DNA of 64,000 nucleotides from Actinomadura hibisca NBRC 15177 (GCF_001552635.1 NZ_BCRO01000033.1:32484-96483), one strand, 5' to 3'; positions 32,990-43,441 are shown, counted from the stretch's first letter. Numbers and translations: made by a program. The notes: generated by a model from the sequence alone, not told the origin.

Positions 32990-34543
32990 TCAGAGAGCCT
33001 TCTCCTCCAGGTAAGCCTCACGGACGCGGCTGCGGCTCAGCTTGCCCGAAGGCGTGCGCGGCAACGACTCCCGGAACTCGATCCGGCGCGGATGCTTCAC
33101 CTTGGCCAGCAGCCGCCCGCAGTGCTCCAGCAGCGCCGCCGCCAGCTCCGGGCCCGCGACGGCACCGGCGGCGGGCTCGACCAGCGCGACCGGCCACTGC
33201 CCCCACTCGGGTTCGGGCACGCCGATGACCACCGCGTCGGCGACCGCCGGGTGTTGCAGCAGCGCCGCCTCGATCTCGGCCGGGTAGAGGTTCACCCCGC
33301 CCGAGATGATGAGGTCGGTGCGCCGGTCGCTCATGTAGAGCCAGCCGTCGCCGTCCAGGCGCCCGAGGTCGCCGGGCGTGTACAGGTCGCCGCGCATGCT
33401 CGCGGCGGTCTTGGCCGGGTCGCCGTGGTACTCGAACGCCGTCTGCCCGCGCGCGTAGATCAGCCCGGTCTCGCCGGGCGGCAGCTCGGCCCCGTCCGGC
33501 CCCAGGATCCTGATCTCGACGCCCGGCACGGCGTGGCCGACCGTGCCGGGACGCGCCAGCCACTCGTGCGGACGCGCCACCACGACCGCGCCGCTCTCGG
33601 TGGACCCGTAGTACTCCGTCAGCACCGGCCCCCACCAGTCCATCATCCGCTGCTTGGTCGCGACGGGGATCGGCGCGGCGCTGTGGAAAACCTGCCGCAA
33701 CGACGACAGGTCGTAGTGGTGACGGATCTCTTCCGGCAACGCCAGCATCCGGTGGAACATCGTCGGCACCATGAAGGTGTTGGTCACCCGGTGCCGCTCG
33801 ATGAGCGCCAACGTCTCCTCCGGCTCGAAGCGCGGGACCACCACGACCGCGTGCCCCAGGTTCAGCGCCATCATCGCGTGCATGCACGGCGCCGAGTGGT
33901 ACAGCGGCCCGACGGCCAGGTGCACCTCGTCACCGGCCTCCAGATCGAGGTGACGGCCGATGCTCCCCACCATGACCTGCACCAGCACCTCCGGCGGCAC
34001 GTCCAGCACGGGCCGCCGCACGCCCTTGGGGCGGCCGGTGGTGCCGGAGGTGTAGAGCATGATCGACCCCATCGTGCGGTCGGCGGGCGGCGCGGGGTCG
34101 GCGGCGGCGCACAGCGCGTCCAGGTCGGCCCATCCCCGCGCGCCGTCCACCGCGAGCCGGGCCTCCGGCGCGATGCCCGCCGCGTCGGCCGCCTCCGCCG
34201 CCGTCCCGGCGAACGCGCGTTCGCTCAGCACGACGCGGGCCCCGCTGTCGGCCAGCACATAGCCGATCTCCGGCGCGGTGAGGTGCCGACTCACCGGCAC
34301 CAGGTACACGCCGCTCTGCAACGCGGCCAGCAGCGCGGTCAGGAACTCCGGCCGGTTGCCGAGCACCGTCGCGACGGCGTCGCCGCGCCCCACGCCGAGC
34401 GCGCGCAGCACGTGCGTCAACCGGTTCACCCGGGCGTGCAGCGCGCCGTAGGACAGCGTCTCCCCGCCCGGTCCCCCGAGGAACGCCGGGCGGTCCGGGT
34501 CGTGCGCCGCGATCTCGTAGAAGCCGACACCCTCGACGCCCAT
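32990..34543 (-). CDS. Acyl-CoA synthetase / AMP-dependent ligase (FadD-type)
   Basis: 517 residues from the ATG at 34543, with GAGGAG before it; a reading to 34609 is possible. ANL superfamily motifs: P-loop SIMLYTSGTTGRPKGVRRP, the A5 block TEYYGSTESG, A7 MSDRRTDLIISGGVNLYPAEIEAALLQHP and the A10 lysine in LPRTPSGKLSRSRV. It should activate a carboxylic acid to its CoA thioester through an acyl-adenylate. The chain length is unknown. Together with the similar gene near 47 kb it brackets the acyl-CoA carboxylase operon, so a role in feeding branched or aromatic acids into that pathway is possible. Confidence 0.88.
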   Translation of the reverse strand: MGVEGVGFYEIAAHDPDRPAFLGGPGGETLSYGALHARVNRLTHVLRALGVGRGDAVATVLGNRPEFLTALLAALQSGVYLVPVSRHLTAPEIGYVLADSGARVVLSERAFAGTAAEAADAAGIAPEARLAVDGARGWADLDALCAAADPAPPADRTMGSIMLYTSGTTGRPKGVRRPVLDVPPEVLVQVMVGSIGRHLDLEAGDEVHLAVGPLYHSAPCMHAMMALNLGHAVVVVPRFEPEETLALIERHRVTNTFMVPTMFHRMLALPEEIRHHYDLSSLRQVFHSAAPIPVATKQRMMDWWGPVLTEYYGSTESGAVVVARPHEWLARPGTVGHAVPGVEIRILGPDGAELPPGETGLIYARGQTAFEYHGDPAKTAASMRGDLYTPGDLGRLDGDGWLYMSDRRTDLIISGGVNLYPAEIEAALLQHPAVADAVVIGVPEPEWGQWPVALVEPAAGAVAGPELAAALLEHCGRLLAKVKHPRRIEFRESLPRTPSGKLSRSRVREAYLEEKAL

Positions 34544-34735
34544 CCGGTGCTCCTCGCCTCGGCGATCTGCCCTGTCCCCATCTGACAGGCGATGTGAAGA
34601 CGGCGACAAGCCGCGCCGCCCTGAAAAAGCGTCCGACCCCGGACACGTGAATCGCTGGCCGAAACAACGCCGTTACGTATCATTGGTGCCGCGGATCCGG
34701 GGGGATCTTCGCGACCTACGGCGGCGAGAAACTGG

Positions 34736-36790
34736 ATGAGCGGTCCGAACCAGGGCGGATCAGGACAGGGACCAGGGCACGGGCCGGGGCACGACGGCGG
34801 GGGCGAGCAGGGCGGCGGGCAGGGCGGCGGCTCCGGCGGGACGCGCGGCACCGGCGCCGACTCCTCGACGGGGGCGCTGCTCGGCGGCGTGCTCGCCATC
34901 ATCGCGGCCATCATCACGGTGATCGGCGCGCGCGCCGAGTGGATTCCCGTAGCGATCGGCCTCGGCGTGGTCACGCTGGTCGCCACCGCCTTCGGGCTCA
35001 CGCTCCGCTACCTGCCCCACCTCACGCACGGTGCCGCGTCCCCGGGCCCGTGGTTCACCGCGTTCGCCGACGGCGCGAAGTGGTTGTCGGTCGGCGCGTC
35101 CGGAACGGCCCTGGTCTGCCTGGTCGCCATGGCGGTCGCCGACGGCGCGGGCGGGACGGGCGAGCGGTGCGGCCCGCCCCTGGAACTGCGCGCGGCCGTC
35201 GCCTCCGACGCCGTCGCCGCGCTGCGCCAGAGCGCCGCCGAGTTCGTCACCGGCACCGCCGACGACGGTTGCCCCCGCTACCACGTCGAGGTCACCCCCG
35301 AGCCGGGCCCCGCCCAGGCGACGGCGGGCTTCACCAGCCCCTGGGAGCAGAACGAGACGCCGGTCGGCGCCCAGATGTTCGGCCCGCAGCCCGACCTGTG
35401 GATGCCCGCGACCAAGGGCGAGAAGGACGCCGTCGCCTGGCGGCAGGACCCCCGGCCCGGCGACGTCGCCGACGGCCTGGTGTCCTCGCCGATGGTGATC
35501 GCGGTGTTCCCCGCCGAGCACCGGCGCGTCTACCGTCCCGGGGCCTGGCCCAACACGCCCGCGCTGGTGAAGGCCCTGGAGGAGGCGGGCGTGCGCATGA
35601 TCGCCCGGCCGCTCCCGGAGAGTTCCGCCGCCGCCCTCGCGGTGACCGAAACCCTCTACAAGGCGCGCCATCCGGCCTCCTACCGCGACACCGAGAAGTT
35701 CCTCAGCCCCTCCGGCTGGCTCGCCCCCGACGCGGCCTCGCTGCTGTGCCGCATCCGGGGGCAGGCGGCCGAGGGCAAGGACCCGCCCGAGGGCCTCGCC
35801 GTCGTCGTCCCCGAGCACCTGCTGAACGACTACCTGTGGGGACGGCCGCTCGGCGACCGCTGCGCCGCCCACCGGGGCCGGAACTGGCCCTACCCGCGCT
35901 GGCGGCTCTACCCGCTCTACGCCTCCGACCTGCCGTCGCTGACCTACCCGTCGGTCCAGATCAGGTGGGGCGGCCAGGACGACCGGCCGCGCGACGAGGC
36001 CGTCCGCGCCCTGCACCGCTGGTTGCGGGAGCACCCGCTGACCGCGCAGGGCTTCCGCGACGCCCAGGGCCTGTTCCCCGCCACGCCCGGCGCCGACTAC
36101 GCCCACCCCTACCTCAACGGCCTCGACCAGTGGGTGGGCTCCGGCGTCGTGCCGCCCACCGCCCTGCACGCCGAAGCGCCCCGGCCCGGCGCCGCGCTCG
36201 ACGTCCTGCGCGCGAGCCGCGGCAAGTTGTCGATCAGCCTGGCGGCGGACGTGTCGGGCTCCATGGGCGAGCCCGCCTCGGCGCAGCAGAGCGGTTCGCG
36301 CCTCGCCCGCGCGGCCGGGCTGCTCCAGAACGTGGTGACCCAGCTCAACGAGGGCGACGACGTGGCGCTGTCCGCCTTCTCCCGCGCGGGCGGTCGCGAC
36401 GCGCCCCACGAGGTCATCGCCTCCGGCCTGGCCACCGCCGAGCAGCGCCGCAAGGTGACCGACGGCCTGCGCGCGCAGATCCCCTCCGGCAAGGACCTGC
36501 CCCTGACCAGCGCGATCGCCCGCGCCCCGGTCACCGACGACACCGGCCGGCTGGTCGTGGTGAGCGACGGGCAGAGCGAGCGTCCGCTACCCGCCGCCGA
36601 CCGCCGCGCCCTGGAAGAGCTGCGCGAACGCCGCCCGAAGTTGCGGCTCACGCTGGTGCCGACCGGCCCCACCGGCTGCGGGACCGCGCCGCTGCCCGAG
36701 ATCGTCGAGGTCATGGGCGGATCGTGCGCGGCGCTGACGGGCGAGCCCGACGCGGTGCAGGCCGCGCGGCTCCTGGCCGGGATGCGGTGA
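34736..36790 (+). CDS. Membrane protein with solute-binding-like and von Willebrand A domains
   Basis: 684 residues. A Gly-rich N-terminal tail (residues 1-40), then two adjacent helices (TGALLGGVLAIIAAIITVIGA, WIPVAIGLGVVTLVATAFGLTL) and a third near residue 115 (VGASGTALVCLVAMAVADG). Residues ~140-480 resemble a periplasmic binding protein of the ABC family (PDLWMPATKGEKDA, SSPMVIAVFPAEHRR, DYAHPYLNGLDQW). Residues ~495-680 are a vWA domain with an intact MIDAS motif DVSGSMG (Asp near 505) and the second TSAIARAP site. A binding domain joined to vWA is outside the usual importer logic. The next gene, 4 bp away, is a solute-binding-like protein; no permease or ATPase is near. Confidence 0.78.
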   Translation: MSGPNQGGSGQGPGHGPGHDGGGEQGGGQGGGSGGTRGTGADSSTGALLGGVLAIIAAIITVIGARAEWIPVAIGLGVVTLVATAFGLTLRYLPHLTHGAASPGPWFTAFADGAKWLSVGASGTALVCLVAMAVADGAGGTGERCGPPLELRAAVASDAVAALRQSAAEFVTGTADDGCPRYHVEVTPEPGPAQATAGFTSPWEQNETPVGAQMFGPQPDLWMPATKGEKDAVAWRQDPRPGDVADGLVSSPMVIAVFPAEHRRVYRPGAWPNTPALVKALEEAGVRMIARPLPESSAAALAVTETLYKARHPASYRDTEKFLSPSGWLAPDAASLLCRIRGQAAEGKDPPEGLAVVVPEHLLNDYLWGRPLGDRCAAHRGRNWPYPRWRLYPLYASDLPSLTYPSVQIRWGGQDDRPRDEAVRALHRWLREHPLTAQGFRDAQGLFPATPGADYAHPYLNGLDQWVGSGVVPPTALHAEAPRPGAALDVLRASRGKLSISLAADVSGSMGEPASAQQSGSRLARAAGLLQNVVTQLNEGDDVALSAFSRAGGRDAPHEVIASGLATAEQRRKVTDGLRAQIPSGKDLPLTSAIARAPVTDDTGRLVVVSDGQSERPLPAADRRALEELRERRPKLRLTLVPTGPTGCGTAPLPEIVEVMGGSCAALTGEPDAVQAARLLAGMR

Positions 36791-36794
36791 TCCG

Positions 36795-38252
36795 ATGACC
36801 TCCACGGGCACCCCCGCCGGGCGGGCGCGGCGGCCGTCCCTGCGGGCCGCCGTCGCGATGGCGGCGGGCGTCCTCGTGACGCTCCCGATCGGCCTGTGGG
36901 CCGCCGACCACGAACCGCCCGGCTACCCCGCCATGGCCGCGCACTGCGACGAGCGCATCACCGTCGTCGGCGGCACCGACGCCAGCCTCAACGCCCAGCG
37001 GCAGAACCTCATCCGCGCCTGGAACGACGGCGACCTCGGCGGCCCCGACCACGTGGATGCGCGGCTGGTGGAGGTGTCGCCGTCAGCCGACCAGCAGCGC
37101 TCGCAACTCTGGGCGACACTGAACGCCCGCGACTGCGTACCCGACGTCGCCATCCTGGACTCGCCGCTGACCGCCGAGTTCGCCGGAGCCGGATTGCTGA
37201 CGAAGCTGGCGGACATCCCGTCCTGGCCGCAGGCGCTCCGCCAAGGCTTCGACGGCGACTTCCTCCCCGACACGGTGGCGGCGGGCGAGTACCGGGGCGA
37301 ACGCTACGCGGTGCCGTTCAACCTGGACGTCGGCCTCATGTACCACCTCAAGGGCACCACCCCGCCCGCCACCCAGGAGCAGATGCTCGGCCAGGGCTAC
37401 ATCGCCCAGTTCGCCGACTACGAGGGCCTGACCGTCAACATCCTGGAGTCGGTCTGGAACAACGGCGCGCGGCACGCCCTCACCGCCGGACGGGCCACGA
37501 GCCGCGCCGTCCTGGCCGACGACGTCTTCCCCGCGCTGGAACGCCTGGCCACCAGCATGTCCAAGGACGACGCGTCGGGCGGCCAGCAGTCGTTCCAGGA
37601 GACCGAGAGCATGGAGGAGTTCGCCTCGGGCCGCCGCGACGGCAAGGTGCTGCGCCACTGGATCAACGCCTACCGCTTCCTGGCCTCCGACCTGCGGATG
37701 CGGCAGGGCCCCGGCAACGGCGAGCTGCGCTTCCAGGTCGCGCCGCGCCCCGGCGCGACCGTGCTGGGCGGCCAGAACCTCGCCGTCCCGGCGCGGTCCC
37801 GCCGCCCGGCCGCCGCGCTCAAGCTGATCGACTACCTGACGCGCACCGAGTCGCAGCGGCGGTTGTTCTCCTGCGGCGGCTTCGCGCCCACCCGCTACTC
37901 GGCGTTCGGCCTGCAACCCGTGCCACCGGCGAAAGCGGTAGTGCAGGAACGGAACGTGGCGGCCTGCTCCCAACTGCCTCCGCTGGACCCGAACGCCGAG
38001 CCGTCCGGCGAATCCGACAACGTCACCACCGCACAGCTCACCGAACTCGCCAACGCGACGATGAAAGCGCTGGCCAACGCCGAACGCCGCCCGACGTCGG
38101 AGCACTACAGCACCTTCAGCGCGGTGCTGCGGACGTGCCTGCTCGGGTTGCTACCGCGCATGGAGCAGCCGGGCGCGCCGCGCAGGCCGACCAAGGACTC
38201 ATTCGCCAAGGCGATCGAAGACTCCCTGGACGGCCGTATCACCCCCTGCTGA
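36795..38252 (+). CDS. Extracellular solute-binding-like protein, membrane-anchored
   Basis: 485 residues. One N-terminal helix (AAVAMAAGVLVTLPIGLWAA) without a lipobox Cys, so it is probably a signal anchor rather than a lipoprotein. The rest is an ABC family 1 binding protein: ITVVGGTDASLNAQRQNLIRAWN, PDVAILDSPLTAEFAGAGLLTKLADIPSW, GERYAVPFNLDVGLMYHLKG, FASGRRDGKVLRHWINAYRFL, and ALKLIDYLTRTESQRRLFSCGGFAPTRYSAF. Several Cys could form disulfides. It begins 4 bp after the vWA gene; the two likely form one unit. Transport genes are absent, so ligand sensing is more likely than import. Confidence 0.8.
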   Translation: MTSTGTPAGRARRPSLRAAVAMAAGVLVTLPIGLWAADHEPPGYPAMAAHCDERITVVGGTDASLNAQRQNLIRAWNDGDLGGPDHVDARLVEVSPSADQQRSQLWATLNARDCVPDVAILDSPLTAEFAGAGLLTKLADIPSWPQALRQGFDGDFLPDTVAAGEYRGERYAVPFNLDVGLMYHLKGTTPPATQEQMLGQGYIAQFADYEGLTVNILESVWNNGARHALTAGRATSRAVLADDVFPALERLATSMSKDDASGGQQSFQETESMEEFASGRRDGKVLRHWINAYRFLASDLRMRQGPGNGELRFQVAPRPGATVLGGQNLAVPARSRRPAAALKLIDYLTRTESQRRLFSCGGFAPTRYSAFGLQPVPPAKAVVQERNVAACSQLPPLDPNAEPSGESDNVTTAQLTELANATMKALANAERRPTSEHYSTFSAVLRTCLLGLLPRMEQPGAPRRPTKDSFAKAIEDSLDGRITPC

Positions 38253-38264
38253 GAAGCAACGTAC

Positions 38265-38831
38265 TCAAACCATCAGGGCAGCGCGGGCCATGGTGTGCAG
38301 CAGATCGGCCATCGCGGCGCGGTCCAGGCCGGACGCGCTGTGCGGGGTGGAGTTGAGCAGCCCGAAACAGGCGTGCACGGCCGCGCGCAGGCGCTCCTCG
38401 GGCCGTCCGGGGTGCAGGCGGCGCAGCACCGCCACCCACTCCTCCACGTAGGCGCGCTGGAGGCGGCGGATCTCGTGCCGCTGCGGCTGCGGCACGTTGT
38501 CCAGCTCGCGCTCGTGCACGGTGATCAGCGCAGGGTTGTCGAGCGCGAAGGCGATCTGCCAACGCAGCAAGGCGTCCAGTGCGCACGTGGGGTCGGGATC
38601 AGCGGCGCGCCGGGCGCCCTCGGCGCGCAGCCGGTCGCTGATGTCCAGCAACATCTCGGCGAGCACGGCCTCCTTGCCGCGGAAGTGCCGGTACAGGGCG
38701 GGGCCGGTGAGGCCCACGGCGCGGCCCAGGTCGCCGATGGAGGTGCCGTGGTAGCCGCGGCGCGCGAACAGTTCGGCCGCCGCGCCCAGGATCTCGGCGC
38801 GGCGCGGGTTGGCGCCCACGGTCCCGGTCAT
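38265..38831 (-). CDS. TetR/AcrR-family repressor of the divergent acyl-CoA operon
   Basis: 188 residues. HTH RAEILGAAAELFARRGYHGTSIGDLGRAVGLTGPALYRHFRGKEAVLAEMLL, followed by a ligand/dimer domain (LRWQIAFALDNPALITVHERELDNVPQPQRHEIRRLQRAYVEEWVAVLR). Transcribed away from the carboxylase operon across a spacer with two palindromic sites around TTAACG-AG-CGTTAA. It is therefore the probable acyl-CoA-responsive regulator of that operon, comparable in role to regulators of leucine catabolism. It ends 12 bp from the convergent solute-binding gene. Confidence 0.87.
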   Translation of the reverse strand: MTGTVGANPRRAEILGAAAELFARRGYHGTSIGDLGRAVGLTGPALYRHFRGKEAVLAEMLLDISDRLRAEGARRAADPDPTCALDALLRWQIAFALDNPALITVHERELDNVPQPQRHEIRRLQRAYVEEWVAVLRRLHPGRPEERLRAAVHACFGLLNSTPHSASGLDRAAMADLLHTMARAALMV

Positions 38832-38850
38832 GATGGAGAGTGTAGACGAA

Positions 38851-38896
38851 CGATGTTAACGAGCGTTAACATCGGCCTTGTTAATGAGCGTTAACT
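38851..38896. promoter_or_regulatory. Two palindromic operators between TetR gene and acyl-CoA operon
   Basis: Site 1: CGATGTTAACG at 38851-38861 and its exact complement at 38864-38874, an 11-bp inverted repeat around AG. Site 2: TGTTAATG at 38879-38886 and CGTTAACT at 38889-38896 around AG, the same motif with two mismatches. Centres are 25 bp apart. Site 2 lies just before the ribosome site of the first operon gene, so repression of both directions is expected. Confidence 0.85.
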
Positions 38897-38913
38897 GTCG
38901 ATGAGGACGGGTG

Positions 38914-40518
38914 ATGACCGCACCTGAGCTGGGCACACGCGCCGATCCGGGCGGCGCCGCCTTCAAGGAGAACGCGGCGCACAACCAGGCCCTGGCCGCC
39001 GAACTGCGCGACCGCGTGGACCGCGCCGGGCGCGGCGGCCCCGACCGCGCCCGCGAGCGCCACCTGGCGCGCGGCAAGCTGCTGCCCCGCGACCGCGTGG
39101 ACGCCCTGCTGGACCCCGGCTCGCCGTTCCTGGAGCTGTCGCCGCTCGCCGCCACCGGCATGTACGGCGACGAGGCGCCCGGCGCGGGGATCATCACCGG
39201 CGTCGGCCGGGTCTCCGGCCGCGAGTGCGTGGTCGTCGCCAACGACGCCACCGTCAAGGGCGGCACCTACTACCCCGTCACGGTCAAGAAGCACCTGCGC
39301 GCACAGGAGGTGGCCCTGCACAACCGGCTGCCGTGCGTGTACCTGGTCGACTCCGGCGGCGCGTTCCTGCCGAGGCAGGACGAGGTGTTCCCCGACCGCG
39401 AGCACTTCGGCCGCATCTTCTACAACCAGGCCACCATGTCGGCGCGCGGCATCCCGCAGATCGCGGCGGTGCTGGGCTCGTGCACGGCGGGCGGCGCCTA
39501 CGTCCCGGCGATGAGCGACGAGGCCGTGATCGTCCGGAACCAGGGCACGATCTTCCTGGGCGGGCCGCCGCTGGTGAAGGCCGCCACCGGCGAGGTCGTC
39601 ACCGCCGAGGAGCTGGGCGGCGGCGAGCTGCACTCGCGCGTCTCGGGCGTCACCGACCACCTGGCCGACGACGACCCGCACGCGCTGGCGATCGTCCGCG
39701 ACATCGTCGCGACCCTCGGCCCGCGCGAGCCGCGCCCGTGGGAGACCGCGCCGCCGCAGGAGCCCGCGCTCGACCCCGGCGAGCTGTACGGCGTCGTGCC
39801 GCCCGACCCGCGCACCCCCTACGACGTGCGCGAGGTCATCGCGCGGATCGTGGACGGTTCGCGGTTCCAGGAGTTCAAGAAGGAGTACGGGAGCACGCTG
39901 GTCACCGGCTTCGCGCGCATCCACGGCCACCCGGTCGGGATCATCGCCAACAACGGCATCCTGTTCGCCGAGTCGGCGCAGAAGGGCGCGCACTTCATCG
40001 AGCTGTGCGACCGCCGCAACGTGCCGCTGGTGTTCCTGCAGAACATCACCGGCTTCATGGTCGGCCGCGAGTACGAGGCCGGCGGCATCGCCAAGCACGG
40101 CGCGAAGATGGTCACCGCCGTGTCGTGCGCGCGGGTGCCCAAGTTCACCGTCGTGATCGGCGGCTCGTTCGGCGCGGGCAACTACGCCATGTGCGGCCGC
40201 GCCTACTCGCCCCGCTTCCTGTGGATGTGGCCGAACGCGCGGATCTCGGTGATGGGCGGCGAGCAGGCCGCCAGCGTGCTGGCGACCGTGCGCCGCGACC
40301 AGCTCGGCGACGCCTGGAGCGCCGAGGAGGAAGAGGCGTTCAAGGACCCGATCCGCGCGCAGTACGAGGAGCAGGGCAACCCCTACTACTCCACCGCGCG
40401 GTTGTGGGACGACGGGGTGATCGACCCGGCCGACACGCGCCGCGTGCTGGGCCTGGGGTTGTCGGTGGCCGCCAACGCACCGCTGGAGCCGGTCGGCTAC
40501 GGCGTCTTCCGGATGTGA
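38914..40518 (+). CDS. Acyl-CoA carboxylase beta (carboxyltransferase) subunit, methylcrotonyl-CoA-type
   Basis: 534 residues; ATG at 38914, 7 nt after GAGG (a GTG lies 3 nt before). Carboxyltransferase landmarks: [73 protein letters not shown] in the N-lobe and [95 protein letters not shown] in the C-lobe. The [13 protein letters not shown] and [10 protein letters not shown] stretches are typical of 3-methylcrotonyl-CoA or geranyl-CoA carboxylases rather than propionyl-CoA ones. It transfers CO2 from biotin to the acyl-CoA. Confidence 0.9.
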   Translation: MTAPELGTRADPGGAAFKENAAHNQALAAELRDRVDRAGRGGPDRARERHLARGKLLPRDRVDALLDPGSPFLELSPLAATGMYGDEAPGAGIITGVGRVSGRECVVVANDATVKGGTYYPVTVKKHLRAQEVALHNRLPCVYLVDSGGAFLPRQDEVFPDREHFGRIFYNQATMSARGIPQIAAVLGSCTAGGAYVPAMSDEAVIVRNQGTIFLGGPPLVKAATGEVVTAEELGGGELHSRVSGVTDHLADDDPHALAIVRDIVATLGPREPRPWETAPPQEPALDPGELYGVVPPDPRTPYDVREVIARIVDGSRFQEFKKEYGSTLVTGFARIHGHPVGIIANNGILFAESAQKGAHFIELCDRRNVPLVFLQNITGFMVGREYEAGGIAKHGAKMVTAVSCARVPKFTVVIGGSFGAGNYAMCGRAYSPRFLWMWPNARISVMGGEQAASVLATVRRDQLGDAWSAEEEEAFKDPIRAQYEEQGNPYYSTARLWDDGVIDPADTRRVLGLGLSVAANAPLEPVGYGVFRM

Positions 40519-40526
40519 GGGGCGAG

Positions 40527-42524
40527 ATGTTCGAGAGCGTTCTGGTCGCCAACCGCGGCGAGATCGCGGTCCGGGTCTTCCGCACGCTGCGGCGGCTGGG
40601 GATCCGGTCGGTCGCCGTGCACAGCGACGCCGACGCCGGGGCCCGGCACGTGCGCGAGGCCGACGAGGCGGTGCGCGTCCCGTCCTACCTGGACATCGAC
40701 GCGGTGGTCGCGGCGGCCCGCACGACCGGCGCGCGGGCCGTCCATCCCGGCTACGGGTTCCTGGCGGAGAACACCGCCTTCGCACGCGCCTGCGCCGACG
40801 CCGGGCTGGTGTTCGTCGGGCCGCCCGCCGAGGCGATCGAGGCGATGGGCGACAAGATCCGCGCCAAGCGCACCGTCGCCGCCGCGGGCGTCCCGGTCGT
40901 GCCGGGCCGCGACGAGGCGGGCCTGTCGGACGAGGAACTCGCCATCGCCGCGCTGGAGGTCGGCCTGCCGGTGCTGCTGAAGCCGTCGGCGGGCGGCGGC
41001 GGCAAGGGCATGCGGCTGGTGCGCGACGCCGCCGGGCTGCCCGAGGCGATCGCGTCGGCCCGCCGCGAGGCGCGCGCCTCGTTCGGCGACGACACGCTGC
41101 TGGCCGAGCGGTTCGTGGCCAACCCCCGGCACATCGAGATCCAGGTCTTCGCCGACGCGCACGGCAACGCCGTCCACCTCGGCGAGCGCGAGTGCAGCCT
41201 CCAGCGCCGCCACCAGAAGATCGTGGAGGAGGCGCCGAGCCCGCTGCTGGACGAGGAGACGCGCCGGCGCATGGGGGCGAGCGCCGTCGCCGCCGCGCAG
41301 GCCGTCGGCTACGTCGGCGCTGGCACGGTCGAGTACATCGTGTCGGCCGACCGGCCCGGCGAGTACTTCTTCATGGAGATGAACACCCGCCTCCAGGTCG
41401 AGCACCCGGTCACCGAGATGGCGACCGCGATCGACGGGCGGCCCGGCCTCGACCTCGTCGAGCTGCAACTGCGCGCCGCCGCGGGCGAGCCGTTGCCGTT
41501 CGACCAAGGGTCAGTGTCGTTCCACGGGCACGCCGTCGAGACCCGCGTCTACGCCGAGGACCCGGCGCGCGGCTTCCTGCCGACCGGCGGCACCGTCCTC
41601 GCGCTGGCCGAGCCGTCCGGCGACCACGTGCGCGTGGACTCCGGGCTGGACGAGGGCACCGAGGTCGGCGGCTCCTACGACCCGATGCTCGCCAAGGTGA
41701 TCACCTGGGGGGCCGACCGCGCCGAGGCGCTGCGCCGCGCCGACCGGGCGCTGGCGGGCTACCGGCTGCTCGGCGTGCCCACGAACGTGGCGTTCCTGCG
41801 GTCGCTGCTCCGGCACCCCGAGGTCATGGCCGGACGCCTGGACACCGGGCTGGTCGAACGCGTTCTGGACGAGCTCAACGACGGCGCGGCGACGCCGCCG
41901 GAGGTCCTGGCGACCGCCGCGCTGGAGCGCATGGCGTCGCTGGAGACCGCCGATCCCGACCCGTGGGAGATCCCGGACGGCTGGCGGCCGGGCGCGCCCG
42001 CGTGGACGCCGTGGATCATCACGCCGTCCGGCGGCGAGCCCGTCGAGGTCCGCGTCCGGGGCCGCGCCCACGACGCCGAGGTGGACGTCGCGGGCACCAC
42101 CGCGCCCGCCGCGCTCACCAGGCACGACGACACGCTCACCCTCACCTACGACGGCCGCGCGCTCACCTTCGCCGCCGCCCGCGACGGCGACACGCTCTGG
42201 CTGGGCCGCGACGGCCGCACCTGGGCGCTGACCGAGCACGTCCGCGCCGAGGGCGGGGGCGCGGACGCCGCCGCCGGGGACGGCGTGCTGCGCAGCCCGA
42301 TGCCCGGCACCGTCCTGGCGGTCAAGGCCGCCGAGGGCGAGCGGGTCGCCGAGGGCCAGCCGCTGGTGGTGGTCGAGGCGATGAAGATGGAGCACACCGT
42401 CACCGCGCCGGTCGCGGGCGTGGTCGCCCGGCTGCCGGTCCGGGCGGGCGCGCAGGTCGCGCTGGACGCCGTGCTCGCCGTGATCGAGCCCGCGGCCGAC
42501 GAGCCCGTGGTCGAGGAGGAATGA
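40527..42524 (+). CDS. Acyl-CoA carboxylase alpha subunit (biotin carboxylase + biotin carrier)
   Basis: 665 residues; ATG at 40527, 8 bp after the beta subunit. N-terminal biotin carboxylase: [50 protein letters not shown], the glycine-rich ATP loop [37 protein letters not shown] and [16 protein letters not shown]. The C-terminal biotinyl domain has [15 protein letters not shown], with the biotinylated Lys. A joining region of ~150 residues links them, as in methylcrotonyl- and propionyl-CoA carboxylases. It pairs with the upstream beta subunit. Confidence 0.92.
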   Translation: MFESVLVANRGEIAVRVFRTLRRLGIRSVAVHSDADAGARHVREADEAVRVPSYLDIDAVVAAARTTGARAVHPGYGFLAENTAFARACADAGLVFVGPPAEAIEAMGDKIRAKRTVAAAGVPVVPGRDEAGLSDEELAIAALEVGLPVLLKPSAGGGGKGMRLVRDAAGLPEAIASARREARASFGDDTLLAERFVANPRHIEIQVFADAHGNAVHLGERECSLQRRHQKIVEEAPSPLLDEETRRRMGASAVAAAQAVGYVGAGTVEYIVSADRPGEYFFMEMNTRLQVEHPVTEMATAIDGRPGLDLVELQLRAAAGEPLPFDQGSVSFHGHAVETRVYAEDPARGFLPTGGTVLALAEPSGDHVRVDSGLDEGTEVGGSYDPMLAKVITWGADRAEALRRADRALAGYRLLGVPTNVAFLRSLLRHPEVMAGRLDTGLVERVLDELNDGAATPPEVLATAALERMASLETADPDPWEIPDGWRPGAPAWTPWIITPSGGEPVEVRVRGRAHDAEVDVAGTTAPAALTRHDDTLTLTYDGRALTFAAARDGDTLWLGRDGRTWALTEHVRAEGGGADAAAGDGVLRSPMPGTVLAVKAAEGERVAEGQPLVVVEAMKMEHTVTAPVAGVVARLPVRAGAQVALDAVLAVIEPAADEPVVEEE

Positions 42525-43441
42525 TGCCCACCCCGCTGCCCGGCCTGCCCGAGCGGGTCACGATCTACGAGGTCGGCCCGCGCGACGGCCTGCAGAACGA
42601 GAAGGCGGTCGTCCCGGTCGAGGTGAAGGCCGAGTTCGTGGCCCGCCTCGCCGCCGCGGGCCTGACCACGATCGAGACCACCAGCTTCGTGCACCCGAAA
42701 TGGGTGCCGCAGCTCGCCGACGCCGAGGAACTGCTCAAGGCGCTGCCGCCCGGCGGCGGCCCGCGCCCCGTCCTGGTCCCCAACGAACGCGGCCTGGACC
42801 GGGCGCTGGCCCTCGGCGTCAAGGAGATCGCGATCTTCGGCAGCGCCACCGAGACCTTCGCGCGCCGCAACCTCAACCGGACCGTGGCCGAGTCCCTGGA
42901 CATGTTCGCGCCGGTCGTGGAGCGCGCCCGCGCCGAGGGGTTGTGGGTGCGCGCGTACGTGTCGATGGTGTGCGGCGACCCGTGGGAGGGCGCGGTGCCG
43001 GTCTCCCAGGTCGTGTCGGTCGCCACCCGCATGATGGCGATGGGCTGCGACCAGCTCAGCCTCGGCGACACCATCGGCGTCGGCACGCCCGGCCAGGTCA
43101 CCGCGCTGGTCGGCGCGCTGCGCGAGGCGGGCCTCGACGCCGGCGACCTCGCGGTCCACTTCCACGACACCTACGGGCAGGCCCTGGCGAACACCCTGGC
43201 CGCCCTCCAGGCGGGCGTCACGGTCGTGGACGCCTCGGCGGGCGGCCTCGGTGGTTGCCCGTACGCCGAGTCCGCCACCGGCAACCTCGCCACCGAGGAC
43301 CTGGTGTGGATGTTGAACGGGCTCGGCGTCGAGACCGGCGTCGACCTCGACCGGCTGGTCGCCACCAGCCGGTGGATGGCCGCGCAACTCGGCCGCCCCA
43401 GCCCGTCCCGCGTCGTGCAGGCCCTGTCCCCCAAGGAGTGA
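42524..43441 (+). CDS. Hydroxymethylglutaryl-CoA lyase
   Basis: 305 residues; ATG at 42524 chosen for its spacing from GAGGAGG (an ATG at 42521 overlaps the previous stop as ATGA). TIM-barrel signature residues: YEVGPRDGLQNEK at the N-terminus, VHPKWVPQLADA, VSMVCGDPWEG, QLSLGDTIGVGTPGQV, VHFHDTYGQALANTLAAL and the active-site loop SAGGLGGCPYAESATGNLATEDL with the catalytic Cys. It splits HMG-CoA into acetyl-CoA and acetoacetate, the last step of leucine breakdown, and fits its carboxylase neighbours. Confidence 0.92.
   Translation: MPTPLPGLPERVTIYEVGPRDGLQNEKAVVPVEVKAEFVARLAAAGLTTIETTSFVHPKWVPQLADAEELLKALPPGGGPRPVLVPNERGLDRALALGVKEIAIFGSATETFARRNLNRTVAESLDMFAPVVERARAEGLWVRAYVSMVCGDPWEGAVPVSQVVSVATRMMAMGCDQLSLGDTIGVGTPGQVTALVGALREAGLDAGDLAVHFHDTYGQALANTLAALQAGVTVVDASAGGLGGCPYAESATGNLATEDLVWMLNGLGVETGVDLDRLVATSRWMAAQLGRPSPSRVVQALSPKE

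Noticed and set aside
39225..42524. A 1099-codon frame starting inside the carboxylase beta gene
   Set aside because: Only its last 665 residues are real (the alpha subunit from 40527). The upstream part is an out-of-frame read of the beta subunit.
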